Assembly: GCF_047495875.1 (NCBI RefSeq)
Contig: NC_092459.1
Location: 7,134,965-7,198,964, forward strand
Length of the DNA: 64,000 bases
Origin: Pithys albifrons albifrons
Lineage: Eukaryota; Chordata; Aves; Passeriformes; Thamnophilidae
Reading direction: 5' to 3'
Part shown: positions 1 through 14,500 of the stretch, piece by piece
How the letters are laid out: the number at the start of each line of letters is the position of its first letter
How positions within the stretch are numbered: the first letter of the stretch is position 1
Position numbers and translations under genes: made by a program
The notes under the pieces: generated by a model
Told to the model about the DNA's origin: nothing
Database searches by the model: none
Seen by the model: only the letters and a program-made list of their open reading frames with translations

Positions 1-214
1 ACAATGATTCACATGGATTGGAGGTGTCACTGGGGTTGTCACCCTACACCCTGTGTCAAAACTGCATCCATAAAAAAAGACTGGTCATTTTCATAGGAGA
101 CTCGTGAAGGGAACAGAAGGACCGACTTCTTACAGAACCTGCTGCCTCCCTGGGTCCCAGGTTAAAGATGTGAAAGAGAAATCTTCCCACCCTGGTATGG
201 CTCTTGGATTATTA

Positions 215-1075
215 TCCATTATTGATTTTTCAGATAGGTGGTGATGACGTTGCAATAAGCAGTCTGAAGGCACTCAAAAGAGACTTCAGGGCAGTGGGGC
301 AACTGGTTAAGGAATCAGGAACACAAGTAGTGTTTCTTCTTTCTATTCCAACTGCAGGGAATCATGAGAGAAGGAACAGGAAGAGCCAGCAGATCAATAC
401 CTTTCTCTGACCAGTTGCTCTCCAGGTATCAAGGTCCTTGAGCTGGAAGACAGGGACAGTAAGCAGACTGAAGCCCCAGTAATCTGAGGAGAAATGGTTG
501 GTGACCTGCTACACAGCTTAGACACTCAAATGTGTGTCCTGTGGCCAGCAGGATCGTCCCCCTGTGCTGGGCACTGGTGAGGCTGCACCTGAAGCCCTGT
601 GTTCAGTTTTGGGTCACTCACTACAAGAAAGACATTGAGGTGCTGGAGTATGTCCTGAGAAAGGCAACAGAGCTGGTGAATAGTCTAGATCACAAGTCTT
701 ATGAGGAGCGGCTGAGGGAGTCTATTGGAGACAAGGAGGCTCAGGGAAATCTTGTTGCTCTCTACAACTACATGAAAGGAGGCTGTAGCAAGGTGGGAGT
801 TGGTCTGCTTTCCAAAGAAGCAAGTTATAAGGACAAGAGAAAGTGGCCGGAAGTTGTGCCAGGGTAGGTTTAGAATGAATATTAGGAAAGGGTTGTCAAA
901 CTCTGGAACAGGCTACCTAGGAAAGTGGTTGAATCACCATCCCTGGAGATATTTAAATGATGTGTACATGTGGCACTCTGGTACTTGTTTTAGTGGTGGA
1001 TATGGCAGTGCCTGGTTAAGGGTTGAACTCAATGATCTTAAAGGCCTTTTCCAACCTAAAGGAGTCTGTGATTTT
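215..1075 (+). mobile_element. CR1 LINE, internally deleted, sense orientation
   Basis: Three collinear pieces are visible. At 215-405 a frame with IGGDDVA and RNRK-QQINT resembles the esterase-like first-ORF region of avian retroelements. At 430-530 lies the GVLELEDRD-type part of the second ORF. From 540 to 1070 is the second-ORF end, with [36 protein letters not shown] and then FQPKGVCDF-like tail DNA. Parts of the reverse transcriptase are missing and frames are broken, so it is inactive. Confidence 0.85.
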
Positions 1076-1960
1076 GTCACATTTCCTGAATGTTTGCTGT
1101 TTGCTATGTTACAATGCCCAGATCTTGTAAGCATCACTTGGTGACATGTCCTGTGCTCTTGGAGAGCTGCTAAGACCGGGGGTGCTGCGCACAGATGCAG
1201 TGGCGTACACTAGCTGAGTTTCTTCTGAGAATAAGAACAATTATTTTAAAATATTTTTTGCAAAAATACTAATCTAATTTGCACAGCATGTACAATGACG
1301 TGCAATAAGCAGGCATATGTAACTGCATCAGGTTCTTTTATCTTGAGTCACCAAAAAAGCCCAGCTGCTTATACCTAATTATTTGCAAATGCAATATCCA
1401 GAATCTCTCTTATTTTACTTTGTTGGTACTGTTAATTTTGTGCCTTTGATGCTTTTTCCTGTGTGAATTTTTGCAACATATTTTTACTTAGAGAAGAAGT
1501 TGCAATTATCCTTTTAGAATATTTGCTTGATCTTAACATGGAAGTGTAGCTGAGAGTAGGTATATTAATTCACTTTCGATGAGTGTGGGTGGATTTTTAT
1601 TTAATCTCTTTGTATTTTAAGGCTACAGTATATTCTGTTATCATAACATAAACTAATTACCAGGTATAGAATATGTCTGTTTCGTTATAATATACACAAA
1701 GTGATATTATGTGCCAGCATACACACCGTAGTGAAAGGGCTGTGTGCTTCGATTCTTGTTCTGACAAGTTTTACCTGTATTGAACTGAAGATTGAAAACC
1801 TTGTGTGTTATCAGTCTGTGAAGTTACCATCACAGCAGCTGATGTTTTTATAAATTTGGTTGGTTTACATACAAAAAATAGTTTTCCAGATGAAATAAAA
1901 AGCAGTGTGCTTTTCCTGACATAAATAGCCCACCGGGGCTGAGCAGAGGGCTCCTGCCTG

Positions 1961-1974
1961 CTGCCCTCTGCTGG
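1961..1974 (-). promoter_or_regulatory. CTCF-like motif in LDAH intron
   Basis: The minus strand reads CCAGCAGAGGGCAG, which fits the CTCF core CCASYAGRKGGCRS at every position. It lies about 310 bases before the LDAH exon at 2285. Occupancy is unknown. Confidence 0.45.
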
Positions 1975-2284
1975 GGTTACTCCTGCTGGAGCCAGCGGTG
2001 CTGGTGTTTCCAGGTACATCATGATCCCCAAAGGCCACTCACCTCTGAAGTTCTTCTCTGTTGTGTCATAAAACTGAGCATTTCATAACTATTTAATTGT
2101 TTACTTCATCTTTTAAAAAATTTAACCTGGGTGCTCCACAAATCCTGGAACACAACTCACCTGGAAACACACCAGTAAACCCAATTTCTGTTCAAGTGGG
2201 AGACTCATTTACACGTTCAGCCTCCTAGGCTGGGCTGTGGTGCTGTGGGACTCCTCTGACAGTCGTTTTCTTGTGGCCTGGCAG

Positions 2285-2525
2285 GTTCTTCGCTCTGTGC
2301 TGCTGTTCCCGACGATCGAGCGCATGGCTCAGTCCCCGCAGGGGAAGCTCATGACCCCACTGCTGTGCAAGCTCCGCTACGCTCTCTACATGCCTGTCTA
2401 CCTGCTGTCCTTCCTGCCCGAGGGCGTCAAGGCCTCCCTGGTGCGCTTTGCACTGCGAGGAATGAAGACCTGTGATGAGTCTTCCATAACAACCTCCATA
2501 AATCTCTTCAGCGTCGACTGCATTG
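2285..2525 (+). CDS. LDAH: LDAH coding exon with lid/membrane-associating segment
   Basis: The exon follows a pyrimidine-containing acceptor ending GGCAG and ends at a GTGAGC donor (from 2526). It encodes 80 codons plus one base, starting [18 protein letters not shown]. The [11 protein letters not shown] signature and the TPLLC-RY-LY stretch are typical of vertebrate LDAH. The hydrophobic run around [16 protein letters not shown] fits a membrane or lipid-droplet associating segment of the family; that role is inference. The 3' part ([13 protein letters not shown]...) is less conserved than I remember for the family. An open frame continues upstream to an ATG at 2237, but the acceptor AG at 2283-2284 makes that an intron shadow. 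Confidence 0.92.
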
Positions 2526-5500
2526 GTGAGCACCTTTTCTGTGTTAAAACTATCTTTTATGTTTTTCTCGTTTAGTAAGTGTTGATTTAGTTTTGTGGAC
2601 AAAAGCTTAATATTAAAGCCTAAGTTTTTAAGAATAGCAGGTCTGATCTGCTCTGAAATTAAGACCGGGGTACAGGAAAATCTCAAATGAGTCAATAAAA
2701 AAATCATAAGGGGAAATTAAGAAAATATTTTCCCAAAGAATATATATTTTGTAAGAAAACTGACCTATACTACTAACGTAATTTCTCATGTGATTAAAAC
2801 ACTCTTTTTACAATCTAGTTTATGTGACTTATGTCTGCTTACTTTTTGCATTTCATTCATACTGGATGATGAATGTAAATCACTAATCAGTTTCACAAAG
2901 GGTTCTTTGCATCTGTTCTTTTAAAGCTATGATTTAGCCAGCTGTATAGACTGCCATCTCAACTGGAATATTGGTAAATTCAGAAAAGAGCCTTCAGCCT
3001 ACAAAGACACATAGAAGTTCCTTTATGCACAGAATTTCAGCACTTTTTTTGTCATAAAGAGAAAGATTAACGTTCCTCCGGTGCATATTGTATGCATATT
3101 TTGCACATTCTAGCAAGAGAAAATTTAAGAAGGGGAATAATTTTGGATAAATTATGTTAAGTTTAGAATGAAAACCAGAATGTGGATTGTGCTATACTCC
3201 AGGTATTTTGGTAAGTTAGCAGTTCAAAACAATTTGGAGTAGAATTGACGTGCTAACACAGTAATAATAGCAAGAAGGAAGTTTTGATTGCATTAATGGT
3301 AGTAAAAACACATTCCTACATTTCCAGTTGGGCTCTGTCTTCTATCAGTTAAACTTTACCTACTAATGGTCCAAACAGATGTGGCAGAGTAACTGGGATT
3401 GCAGCAAGGTCCATTACCTTTCGTGGATCTATGGATATGTTAGTCTGTGTGGGAGGCATTCTATAGGACTGTGCAGAGACTGGAAGAAGGATGGGCAGTG
3501 AAAGTTCTTACTGCCAACACAGACAGCCCCAGTTATGTTGTACAAACTGAACATTGTGACAGTCACTTCATTGCAGGACCCTGTGCCTGCCAAAATCAGG
3601 CTCCTGATTGATAATGGGCATTTCTGATTGAAGTCCTTTAGTTTGTTGCTTGATTTCCTATTAATTTATGTCAGTTTCCTGGTGACTGAGGAGAAAGCAA
3701 GCACGCAGTCATACCTACAATAGGTGTTCAAGCATCTTCCTTTGACTATTGTGTCTCAGACAAAAGGTATGTGGAGGACTGTGGGGTCACATTTCCACAA
3801 GCCAGGAATCCTTCTCTGGTCCCCACAGATAAACTTTTACTTCTAAAAAGCAGGTTATACACTGCCAGGGTTGTATTGGAAATGGTCCTTGGCCTGTGTT
3901 AACCTCCAAAAAAGCATGGCCAGCCATTGTTTGTATGTGTTGTTTGGCCCAGATAACAGCAGCAGCAGGAATAATTTAACAGAGCGGATTTTGTGTGCTG
4001 CTGTTAAAACCTGTCTCTCCAAGCTCTTCAGTCCCCAGGTGAATGAGCCCCAGTTGATGTGTACCTGTCAGCCTGTTGTAGCTTCCTGTGTGCACCAGTG
4101 TCTGACCTGTGTCTGAGCTGTAAGGTAAATTGAGGCAAGAAACTAGCCTGAAGGCCCTTCACTCCTAGCATATGATCTCTCCCTATGTTCAGCTGATTGG
4201 CTGAATTAATTATACCAGAATGAAAGCCCCTGGGAGCCAATGTCTTGTAAAACTTGCATAAATAGGCTTTATTGATGCAACTAGTTCCTTTGGGCTTGTG
4301 ATATCATCTCTCTGAAGCAGAATTCCCCTTTGGTTTCATCTTTAGAAACTGATGATGTTTTACAGCCCAGTGACTCAGGACCACATGCATGGATTAATAA
4401 TCTTTGGGCTTTCCGGATATTGCTTGTTAACCTTCTCTTTTATTGTTTGAGGACAATAGAAAATGTTACCATTCAGCAAAAATTTGCTAAACCTAACACA
4501 ACAACTGAGTCTGTCTTATGGGACTGCTCAGCTGTGAGCTGCTGAAGCCTCTGGATTTATGGTAGATGCTTTTTCGAACATTTCCTTGTCCCATAATAAA
4601 TTAGTAGATATGATTCAGAAATGTTCAGCAAATGAAGTTGTGTCTCCTCTCCAGGATGTCAACTCATTAAAAATAGGCATATTGCCTTTGGCATGTACCT
4701 CTGTTGCATTACTGTAATTGTAATAAAAGCTGTGATTAAGGGCAGAAAAGATGGTAAAAGTTTCCTTAAAACTACCACGTCCGTTAAAACAAACCAGCAT
4801 GCCAGGGATTTGTTACCATATCCAAAGCTTAGTCACAACAATGTTTTCTCTCCTCTGAAAGGAAATGGGATTTGAAAACTTAATTAGAGCGGAACTCTAA
4901 GACCAAGTGTTTCTCTCGTTGCTGCCGAGAGTGAAAAGCTCCATTCAGTGGCAGCAGGATCAGGCCCTTTGTTGAAAGAGTCAGTGAAGGAAGAATTGTA
5001 TTACCTATTTGTCCCACTGTTCCAAATTATGTTTATTCCTGTTTCTTATCCACACATGTCTTACTGTTGTGCAGACTTCATAGTTGATGACACGTAGAAG
5101 CCCCAGTCACATGGCAGGAGGAATTGCAATGACACTGTGCAGAAAGGGATCGTCATGTAATGTTTTGTCCCAAAGGGGAAACAGGACAGACAGTACTGTA
5201 AGGAAAATGGATTGTAAGGAAAGATGGGAAGAGACAGTGTATAAATAATAAAGCAAAAGGGGCTGGAGGGTCTTTGCTTACCTGGATAACAAAGATATCT
5301 TAAGGCAGAAAAAGTATTACACCAGGAAAACAAGCATTTGGGTACTTGTATTCATGGATGTAGGAGATGAATAGACATAAAAATTGAACATTAGTGACCC
5401 TGAGTTATCTGAAACATTGTCACTCTGTTTATTCAGGCTAGCAAAACAAGGCTACCCATATCTAGCAAAGTGGTGCTGGTTCTACAAATCATGCACAGTC

Positions 5501-8500
5501 CTGCAGTGCTGGAATACTTTGGCACTCCAGTGCCCTGAAATTTGTAAACATTTCTTCGGTGACAGATGCCAGTAGCAGACTTACAGTGACAGTAAACCAT
5601 TGTATCTGCACAGGACAGGATTTATTGTCCAGCCATTTGACTGGCAAACTTCCTCCATTTGTTTCAGTAAAATTTCCACAAAAGCACAGACATTACATAA
5701 TGGGTAAACACTGCACAGCTTTTTCGAGAGGCAGGCTCGTAGGTCAGAGGTTAACGTCTGGATGACAGGGAAGACACAGATAAGCACAATAACAAGAAAA
5801 ACCTCCAACTGGCCCAAATGAGGTGGGTCCTTTGTGATCTTGAACCTGTGACTTCCCTGAAGGAATCTCCCTGTTTGTTTAACCTGGTCGGGGAGCAGGG
5901 GAGCACTGCAGGCTGCAGCAGGGGGAGGTCTGCTCTGTGCTGCAGGGGCAGGTCGGGAAGGAGGGGACTGGGAAACCTGAAACGAGGCTTCCAGATGAGT
6001 TTAGGCTGTCACACAAGTGAAAACTGGAAACAGTAGATTCCTAGTTTAATTCAAGCATACAAGAGATGTTGTAAGACAAAGAACTGAGATTGAACTTGAG
6101 AGTTTGTATTCAGATTTTATCTCAAGTGTGGAAGCATTCAGATTTCATGAGGAGTGTTTGAGTGTTTAAATTTCCCTCACTTTACAGTGGAAAAAGGGCT
6201 AAGGCAGTTTCAGGCACTCCACTTCTATGTCCACAGGACTGTATTGGAAGTGAAAGTCCCAGCTGAGGTATTGAGGCTCATCTCTCAGCAGTAGCTGCTG
6301 ATGTACAGGATGGCAAAATTACATCCCTGAAGAGCCGTAAAGTTTTCTTGTAGGATAAATTTTGCAGAACTATCAAATAGCATCTGGGAGATAAATTTAC
6401 ATCAAAAGCCGATGAAATGTAAGCTTCCAGCCACTGTGAAAATGGAACAGAAGCTTTTACATTGCCTAAGTTACGTTAGAATTTTATCTCCAGGGAGCCA
6501 ACTGGAAAATTGCATTCTGGGTATGAATTATCCCAGCCTTGGGAGTTATGGCTTGAGATCTGTTTCTTTCCAGTTCTTTCTTACTTGTCAGAGAGATTTT
6601 AAATACAACATAATGGGTGATCGTCATCTAACCTCTGTCAACATCATACTGTCCAAATAAATGGCATCTAAGGTAGGACAGGTGAATCACACCTTGCAGA
6701 TGACTGCTGCACTTTACTGACCACAAAGGGACTCGCTCTCCTCCATTAGAAACATAAAAGTAGAGGAGATAAATCCCACTCAGTGTCTACTGACTGTTCA
6801 TTTTGCTTCAGATATCAGAAAACAGTGCTGTCTGAATTGTCCATGCAGCCTTTACCCTTGCTGCCAGGACAGTCAGGTATCTCATACTTTGGCTGCATTA
6901 CAATTCACAGCTGCTGGTCTCTAGTGAGAGTCCTGTTATTTGTTTCCTGCCTTCTTCAAAATCTCATTTTACATTTCTGCCTCCATTTCCTTACAAGCAA
7001 GATGGCAAATTTTTGCAGAGTTCATTTTTTGGGTCTCAAAGGCTGTGGAAATACCCATCTAACCAAAATACTTAGGTAAAGACAGTGCCTGGTGTTATGC
7101 TTTTGGAATTCAATGGCACCTCCACCAATGCTGCTGGTATTTTTCAGAGTTAAAAACAAGTGTTTAAAGTATTAGGTAAGCACTTGAGAAACAAGCACAC
7201 CTGAAATGCTGTAATGAGTTTTTGCCCCCAAAAGAGTATTTTAAAAAGCTATATAATTACATATCTAAAATTTAGTTTTCTTTCTTTACTTTGAAATGAA
7301 AGTCGTGTTCTTTTCTTGCACTGAAACTGAAATTTAACTCCTGAAAGGGACAAAATTTATGATGAGCACAACTAAATTCAGCACAGAAGGCGTAGTTCTT
7401 CTGATTTTTATATTGTTTTACAGAACAAAATCAAAAGAGCTCTACCTTCCGTGCTGAGTGTAATGAAACCTGTCCGCTGAGGCATGCATGGCCAAAAGGG
7501 AGATGTGCATTATATTCTCATCTAGGTGTTACTCTTTCAAACGCTGTACCAGCATGTTTAAAAAAGAATCCAATGTCTAAGACAGGCCATGAGCTATTGC
7601 CCAGCATCACATTGCTGGTCAGCAGCAGAACTGTATCTAGACCTACATCCTGGGACAGCAATTGATCAACTGAACCTGCCTAGTCATTAGTTTAACCTTA
7701 TAAATATATATGTGTATGTTAGTCATGAGCATCTTCCTCAAACCACACTGCTGGACAGGCTGGTGGGCATGCACCACATTTTGAAGTAGAGACAGCAACT
7801 GATACCACAGGATTTCAGGTAGCACCTTGCAATCTCACACTTGCATTTTTCATAGTGGGCAAGAGAGTAAAAGCTTTCCCTCTCCTCTCACCACTGGGCA
7901 ACTGTGGAGATCTTTGAACCCAAACTAACCCAAACCAGGACATTTTCAAGTTGTTTTTCCGGGCTAACTGAAATCAAAGCCCTGGTAGTAAAAAGTGATT
8001 TGTTTCTCCTCATGGATGTAAGAATTAGATAACTTCTGGCTATAATGCAGAAATAGTTTCAAGGATCTTTTCCTACTTTTATATTTAAACATGTGTAGAA
8101 TTTCAGACATGATGGATAGGTAGACAAAATCTCATGTCGAACAGAAATCATTGTCTAATGATGTTACATCAGTGCACTATAGTGCAGTATATCACCAGTG
8201 GGCAAAAAGGATGAAGCTCAGCATGTCTCCTCTCTTCTTCCCATGTGCATTCTTTGATGCCCAGTGGGACAGAAAGAGGACAAAAATGATATAGTAGATA
8301 ATGTCCCTCCCTCTCATTAGCATCTAATTAATAATGATTCAAGAGAAGTCTGTCCTGCAATCAGGTAACTCTGTAGCTGTCTCCTACAAGTTAGTTTTTA
8401 TCTCTCTCTGAATTTTCTGCGGCCAGAAGGCTGCTTTAGGTAGCCCAGCAGCCTAGCCCAGTGTGCCAAATCCTCTGCTCCTGCAGAGTTTCTCAGCAGG

Positions 8501-11500
8501 CTCCTGTGTGTTGTCACAGTTGAGTCCTGTCCACTTCTGACATTTTAAGTGATGATCGTAATATGTATTTCTGCAAAGTGTTTAAGAGCGTGTTTCCTTA
8601 CCTGTGGAAACACTGTAATATTTTATCACCTGCCTCGCAGGAAAAGGGGCCAAAGAATAACAGTCTTTAATATTTTCATGTTTCCTCTGCTACTGTTTAT
8701 TTTCCTGTGTGATGCCTGACTAAAATGTTTGTTTAATGTAGTCGGACAACTCACCTTACCAAGCAGCACTTAAGCTGACGGAAAAACCTCACATCTGCTT
8801 TATTCTTTCTGTGAGTGAACTAAACTTTTCCTTATTTTAAAGTAGGATGCTCGTATTGAATTACTGGAGGAAGGCAATGACTTTCATGTATTTATAGTCC
8901 TATTTGTTTTTTAAAGTCAATCTGCATCATAATTTACCCCATTTCCAAAAGAAAGAAAGAAAGATGTTTAATGAGGACTTTTATTACTTGCAAAAGCTTT
9001 TACTTTTCTGTGAAAGCCTTATGAAAATAATAGTAGTAATGTGGAAATTTCTCACTGGGTTTATTTCTGTTAATTATTCCTCTTTTTCTTCTAGAAGGGG
9101 AGGGAACCCAACATAAAAAGCTCCCATCATAAATATTACTCATAAGGCGTGAATGTTTTGATAGTGGAACTGCTGATCATTTCCATGAAATGTGAGGCAC
9201 AGTTGGGATTTTGTTGGGGAAGGGGTGATTGTTTATTCACCCCGGTGAGGTTTCATCCCCAGGGATATGATTTACTCTGACAAATTCACAGCAAGTCTAA
9301 TGGTGTGTTGCAAATGGAATGGAAAAGGAAGAGGTAGCATCAAAAAAGCAGAAAGGATGTAAAAAATAGGTATATGCCAGTTAAGTGCTACAGCTGCTTT
9401 GCGTTAGCTTATGCCAAACAGTCATCTGCCAGTTGGCACTTTATTTTCCCCAAGGCCAATACAGAACACCCTGAATTCAGGGGAAGGAGTCCCTCCTGCA
9501 GTAGGTTCATGACTTTTGTCTCAGAGGTGTCTGAAGTAGAGCTCCTGGCTCTCTCATGACTTGTGTTTACTGATTGGGGATTTAGCTTGATTCATCAAAC
9601 TGCTTCATCATACAGTACCAACAAATCACTTATGCAAAAAATATACCCATGGGTAAATTTAAAAATAAAATGTTTATTTAAAAATGAAATATACCCATTG
9701 GTCCTTGGAATAAGGTTTTTTTTGAAAATGACATTTGTAAACCTGCTAACTAATGCAGCACCTGTCATTCCATGTACCTGAAGGGGACACTGGTTTGGAT
9801 TTAATTCCTACAGTAGCTCAAACAATATGGCAATCCACTTTGCTGCTACTCCTTGTCATGAGAATGTCCACCAGCACTCACTGATTCTTTAATGTGATGG
9901 TATTGACAAGGAGAAAATGCTTGCAGAGTCTTTATGGATCTGTGGAGGAAATGCTGGCTTACCTTGCGCAAACCCATAGGCACAGGAGATTACTTGATGA
10001 TTAGTGCAGTGGTCAGGTGTATTTAAAATGAGCTTTATAAACAGTGGGTTATGTTTAATGCAATATAAAGTGGTATAAAGTTCACCTTTCATACTAATCA
10101 GAGCTGCACCAGCTGGGGTGGGAGGAAGTTTACCTTGTTGAAAGGATAGGTGGTCCAGTCGCTGAATTCCATGAGGCTTTCTCAAGAAAGAGTCAGTGTC
10201 AGGTCCCACTCCATAAGAGCACTTAAACTGATCTCTGTGTAGCTACTCACCTGCATAAACCCTTGCCCAGTAAAGCAGAGTGATTCCAGTAGAGCTCAGG
10301 CAGGAACCACAGTGTAGACATGTTGAAGACTGTCCATCCTGGCCATTCCCTGTGGACTGAGCACCAGCTACACCTGCCCCTCTTGGAGGATAAAAAGCAG
10401 ACGCTTTCCATGGCCAAAGTCTGGACCCCACAGAAATGCCATCATCACAGTAATCTGCATGATATGTGAGAGCTTAAACTGGAGATGAATTTTTCTACCT
10501 AAGGGATAGTTCTGTCATTTAAAGATGATGGGAGTTTTTCCAAAGTAACTTAGGGCAGGATTAACACCATAGACATTTCAGTTTCCATCACACACCCCAC
10601 TTCACCTGCACATGCTTCATCACAAAAGTACTTCTCAACAAAGCATCTATTGTTCGTAAAGCACCTGAGTAAAATTGTTGAATAACTTTATTTTTGCCTT
10701 TAGCCTCCACTGTGCTCTCTCAAGCACAGCTGACTGATTGTCTTGTAAAGTTTCAATCTTCCTGCAACTGTAGTACCGAGCAGATTGGAGAAGCCCATCC
10801 ATAACAATTTCAGCTATTTCTGCCTATTCCTGTTGATCATAGTTATACATTAACTGGTATGTTTTTCATTCTAAATTCAAGTGTAAACTTAAGCAGACCC
10901 CAAAGTCAACATTTACATCTTGTAAACCTCTAAATATCAACATTTTATCTAATGTGTGTGTGCATGTGTGGAAGCACATGTTCCTGGATTAGTCATCCTT
11001 TATACAAAGCAGTTCCTTCTGTTTGATGTTTTAAACAATAAGTTATATGATATTTCCAAGATTGCTGTTGGCCATAATTACCGGTAGAAAATATGTTTTC
11101 CCCATAGGAAATTACAGTGCTGTTTGGTATTAGTAGTTCTTGACACTGTTTTCTGACTTTTTCTGAGGAATGACAGAGATTGCTTCCTCAAAAGCAAAGG
11201 ATAAACTGGAAAGGAAACTAATGTTACACTTCACTGAAGAACTTCAAAATAAGACAGGGCAACTTACCAGGAAAAAATGTGACCAGATAGTAGTACATTT
11301 CCTGAGGGAAGCTTATTTTCAAAAATTCACTCTACTTTTTGCAGGGCATTTATTGCAATACAGAATTTATTGTTCTCTGTGCAATTTAAGCAACTTTGCT
11401 TTAGCGTTTAGAGGACTTTTGAGAGAGTTGTATTACAGCATGTCAAAGTACTGATGAGCTCTGCTGCACATGAAAATCATAGTCACAAAATGGTTTGTAT

Positions 11501-14500
11501 TGGAAGGGATCATAAAGAACGTTTAGTTCCAGTCCCCTGCTATGGGCTGGGACACCTTCCACTAGACTGGATTGGTCAAAGCCCCATCCAGCCTGGACTT
11601 GAACAATTCCAGGGCTGGGGCATCCGTGGCCTCACTGGGCAACCTGTTCCAATGTCTCATCACCCTCACAGTAAAGAATTCTTCCTAATATACACTGCAG
11701 TCCTGCCCTCTTTCAGTTTAAGCCATTTCCCCTTGTCCTATCACTACATGCCCTTTTAGAACATCCCTCTCCAGCTCTCTTATAGCCTCTTTACGTACTG
11801 GAAGGTGATATAATGTCTCCCTGGAGCCTTCTCTTCTACAGGCTGAACAGCCCCAAGGCTCTCAGCCTCTCTTCACAGGAGAGTCTTTGGGAATAATCAT
11901 CCTATTGTAGCCCCTCAGAAGGACAAGCAAAACTCTCTTCATATCTGCAACTCAATGTTTAGCAGTCATGGATTTAGAAATAAACTAAAATCAGTGGAAT
12001 AGAAATTGGTTTTCCTGCTAGCCTGAATAGCCTCTGACACACTGAAGCCAACTCTTAACTGGCACTTCCACACAGTATAACTCATTCTTAGATGGAAATA
12101 CATCCAGTCAGGCACTCAGGACTCTTCACTTTGGCTACAATTATCAGCAAATTATCAATTTAATTGTATATTGGCCACTTTACTTTTGCAGAGGCCGGGA
12201 ATGGGAATTTAGAATTGACCAATGTTTTGCATATTATAAAATACTTCTCAAGCATTTTTAGTAACACATTATTGTGAAATTATCCTGCTGCCAGGCATAT
12301 TTACTAAGGGAGGCATCAGTGAAGTCTTCTGGAAGAAAGAGACTAATAATTTATGAAGGTTCTATGGGAGTCCCTTATGTGACAGAAGAAAGGATCACTT
12401 CAGGCTTTTCTGTGTGCAGTGCTGCTGTTACCTGACAAAATGTGTCCCCAGTCTCTACTGGGGTCCTTAGCCAACACAAACAGGAATCTAAAGTAATAGC
12501 AATTAAATGACAAATGGTGAAATAGCAGAAGTGTGCTGGGAAAAATTTGACAGTAAATGATAGTTTTGTAAGGCAGAGCATCAGAACTGTCCTGGGAAGC
12601 TGCAGTGTCAACACAGGGAAGAAAGATGTATGGAAACAAAGTAGAGAGAGTGAGAGACTAATGACAGGGTAATGAGGCTGCTTGTTTTTCATAGAACATA
12701 AGAAATGGTTATTAAAACCACTGTTTTCAGTTCCTCAAAAGAATATTTTCAAGTATGCACAGGTGTACAGAGGTTGGACCACTTTCAATCAGACCAATGT
12801 CATGGGAGCTTTGGCTTCCTTAACCATTGAAAGGCAATTAACATTGAAACACTTAGTAAAAAAAGCTTAATGATGAGTTTAGGGGGAAAGATAAAAAAGT
12901 CCTCTATATCCATGTGAGCAAATTGACACTCGTGAAGGATCTAAAATTACGGTAGAGAAAGAAATTCATAAGAGACCAAAGGATACTGGCAGTAAGAGGT
13001 GGGTGATATGTAGATAATATAAATTTCAAAAGTATGGAAAATAAAGTAGTGTTGCAAGCCTTTAAAAATCATCACAATTATAAGTTAATTACCTTAACAG
13101 ATACAGATGAGAGAACTGACAAAACTAGAGTATCAATATGAAGGAACATAACATTCTTGGGAAAGAACAGCAGGGAGAAAGGAGAATGGATGCACTTGCC
13201 TTTGCATCCCCGTATTAAAGACAAGGAAACCTGTTGAGTATTATGTCCAGCAAAAATTCTGAGCTATCCAAAGTGCAGTATGTAGTGTGCTTGATGGTTG
13301 TAGAGGAAGGAATCCACCAATATACAGACTGTTCATCTAGTTCTCATAATGCATTGAATTGGCAGAGTGTGTGACAGTTTGGTACAGAGAATTTGAAGAT
13401 GGAAGGCAGATTGGCTGCGTATTTTCACAGAAGGGTGGCACCTGTGCTAGAACAGAAATACTGAACATGTTTACAACATAGAGCTCTATTCATTCACTAA
13501 TCCCCTTAAAATCCTGCCTTAGTCAGTGGAGAAATATATAAGAAACACTTGTCTAATCTGTCTAGGTCACTACTTTAGGATGAGATGGACTGTGTACTTT
13601 CTACTGACTGTGAAGCAAGAGAAATTGAGCTTTAGATACGCACATTTAATCAGGTGAATCCCACGACAGATATTAAGAAATTATGAACTTAAGGAAAAAA
13701 TGAAATAGAGTTGTTTAGATTGAACAAATGATAACTAGAGGACATGGTAAGAATTTTCAAATAAAGGACAATAATTTAATCAATGTATCCATGGTAGACA
13801 AGGTAATGTGTAATGGAGCACATTGAAACAAAAGTGATTCAGATTAGATTTTAGTTAATGTTGCAAATGGGACTCGAGATGACATTTCCTATGAAGAAAA
13901 TGAACTTTTCATCATCTCTGCTTCCTAATGGCAGGATGCATAAGTATATGCTGAAAATAACACAGTATCATTGATTCTTCTTGTGACGAAAAGGCCAGTG
14001 GAGATCCCTTCCAGCCCTGTAATTTCATACACACTAATTAAACATACAAGAGTAGCATCCCAAATTTCAGAACTCTAATGAAGAACACTTTACTGTAGAA
14101 GAATCAAGCAAAACAGATGAACAGAAGCAACACAGAGTGATTGAGGAAACTAAAATATAGGCGGGAAATGCCAGACATTAGTTAAAAGCAAATCTTAAAA
14201 GCAAATCTGAAAGTTCAGAAAATGTGTTCTGGTTGAATGTCTGAATGAATCTGTGTTCTGCAGGTTGAATGCAGGATACAGAAATGTTATAGTAGGACCT
14301 GCAAAGATAGATAGGTTACCTCTAGAAATCAGCTAAATGAATATAGGACTTGTGGTAGCACTGGAGTGTGATCATCCACGCTTTTTAATTATTAATGACT
14401 TTCCTGATGCAGTTTTAGCATTCTCTGGTTAGCATTCTCCTAGTATTCAGGCATGGTTCAGGAGTTGGCACTGCTATGCATCTTCCCCATAGGCAGTTTG

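Larger units (their letters stand above)
1..2284 (+). other. LDAH: LDAH intron (right end only)
   Basis: Sequence before the first visible LDAH exon. It has a CR1 remnant on the left and a CTCF-like motif at 1961-1974; the rest is AT-rich with no recognised feature. No earlier LDAH exon, in particular none with a GxSxG motif, was found. Confidence 0.7.

Noticed and set aside
2225..2707. 160-codon minus-strand frame
   Set aside because: Antisense shadow of the LDAH exon at 2285-2525.
13985..14030. Possible CR1 tail (GGAGATCCCTTCCAGCCC)
   Set aside because: Only about 20 bases resemble a CR1 3' end; too short to call.
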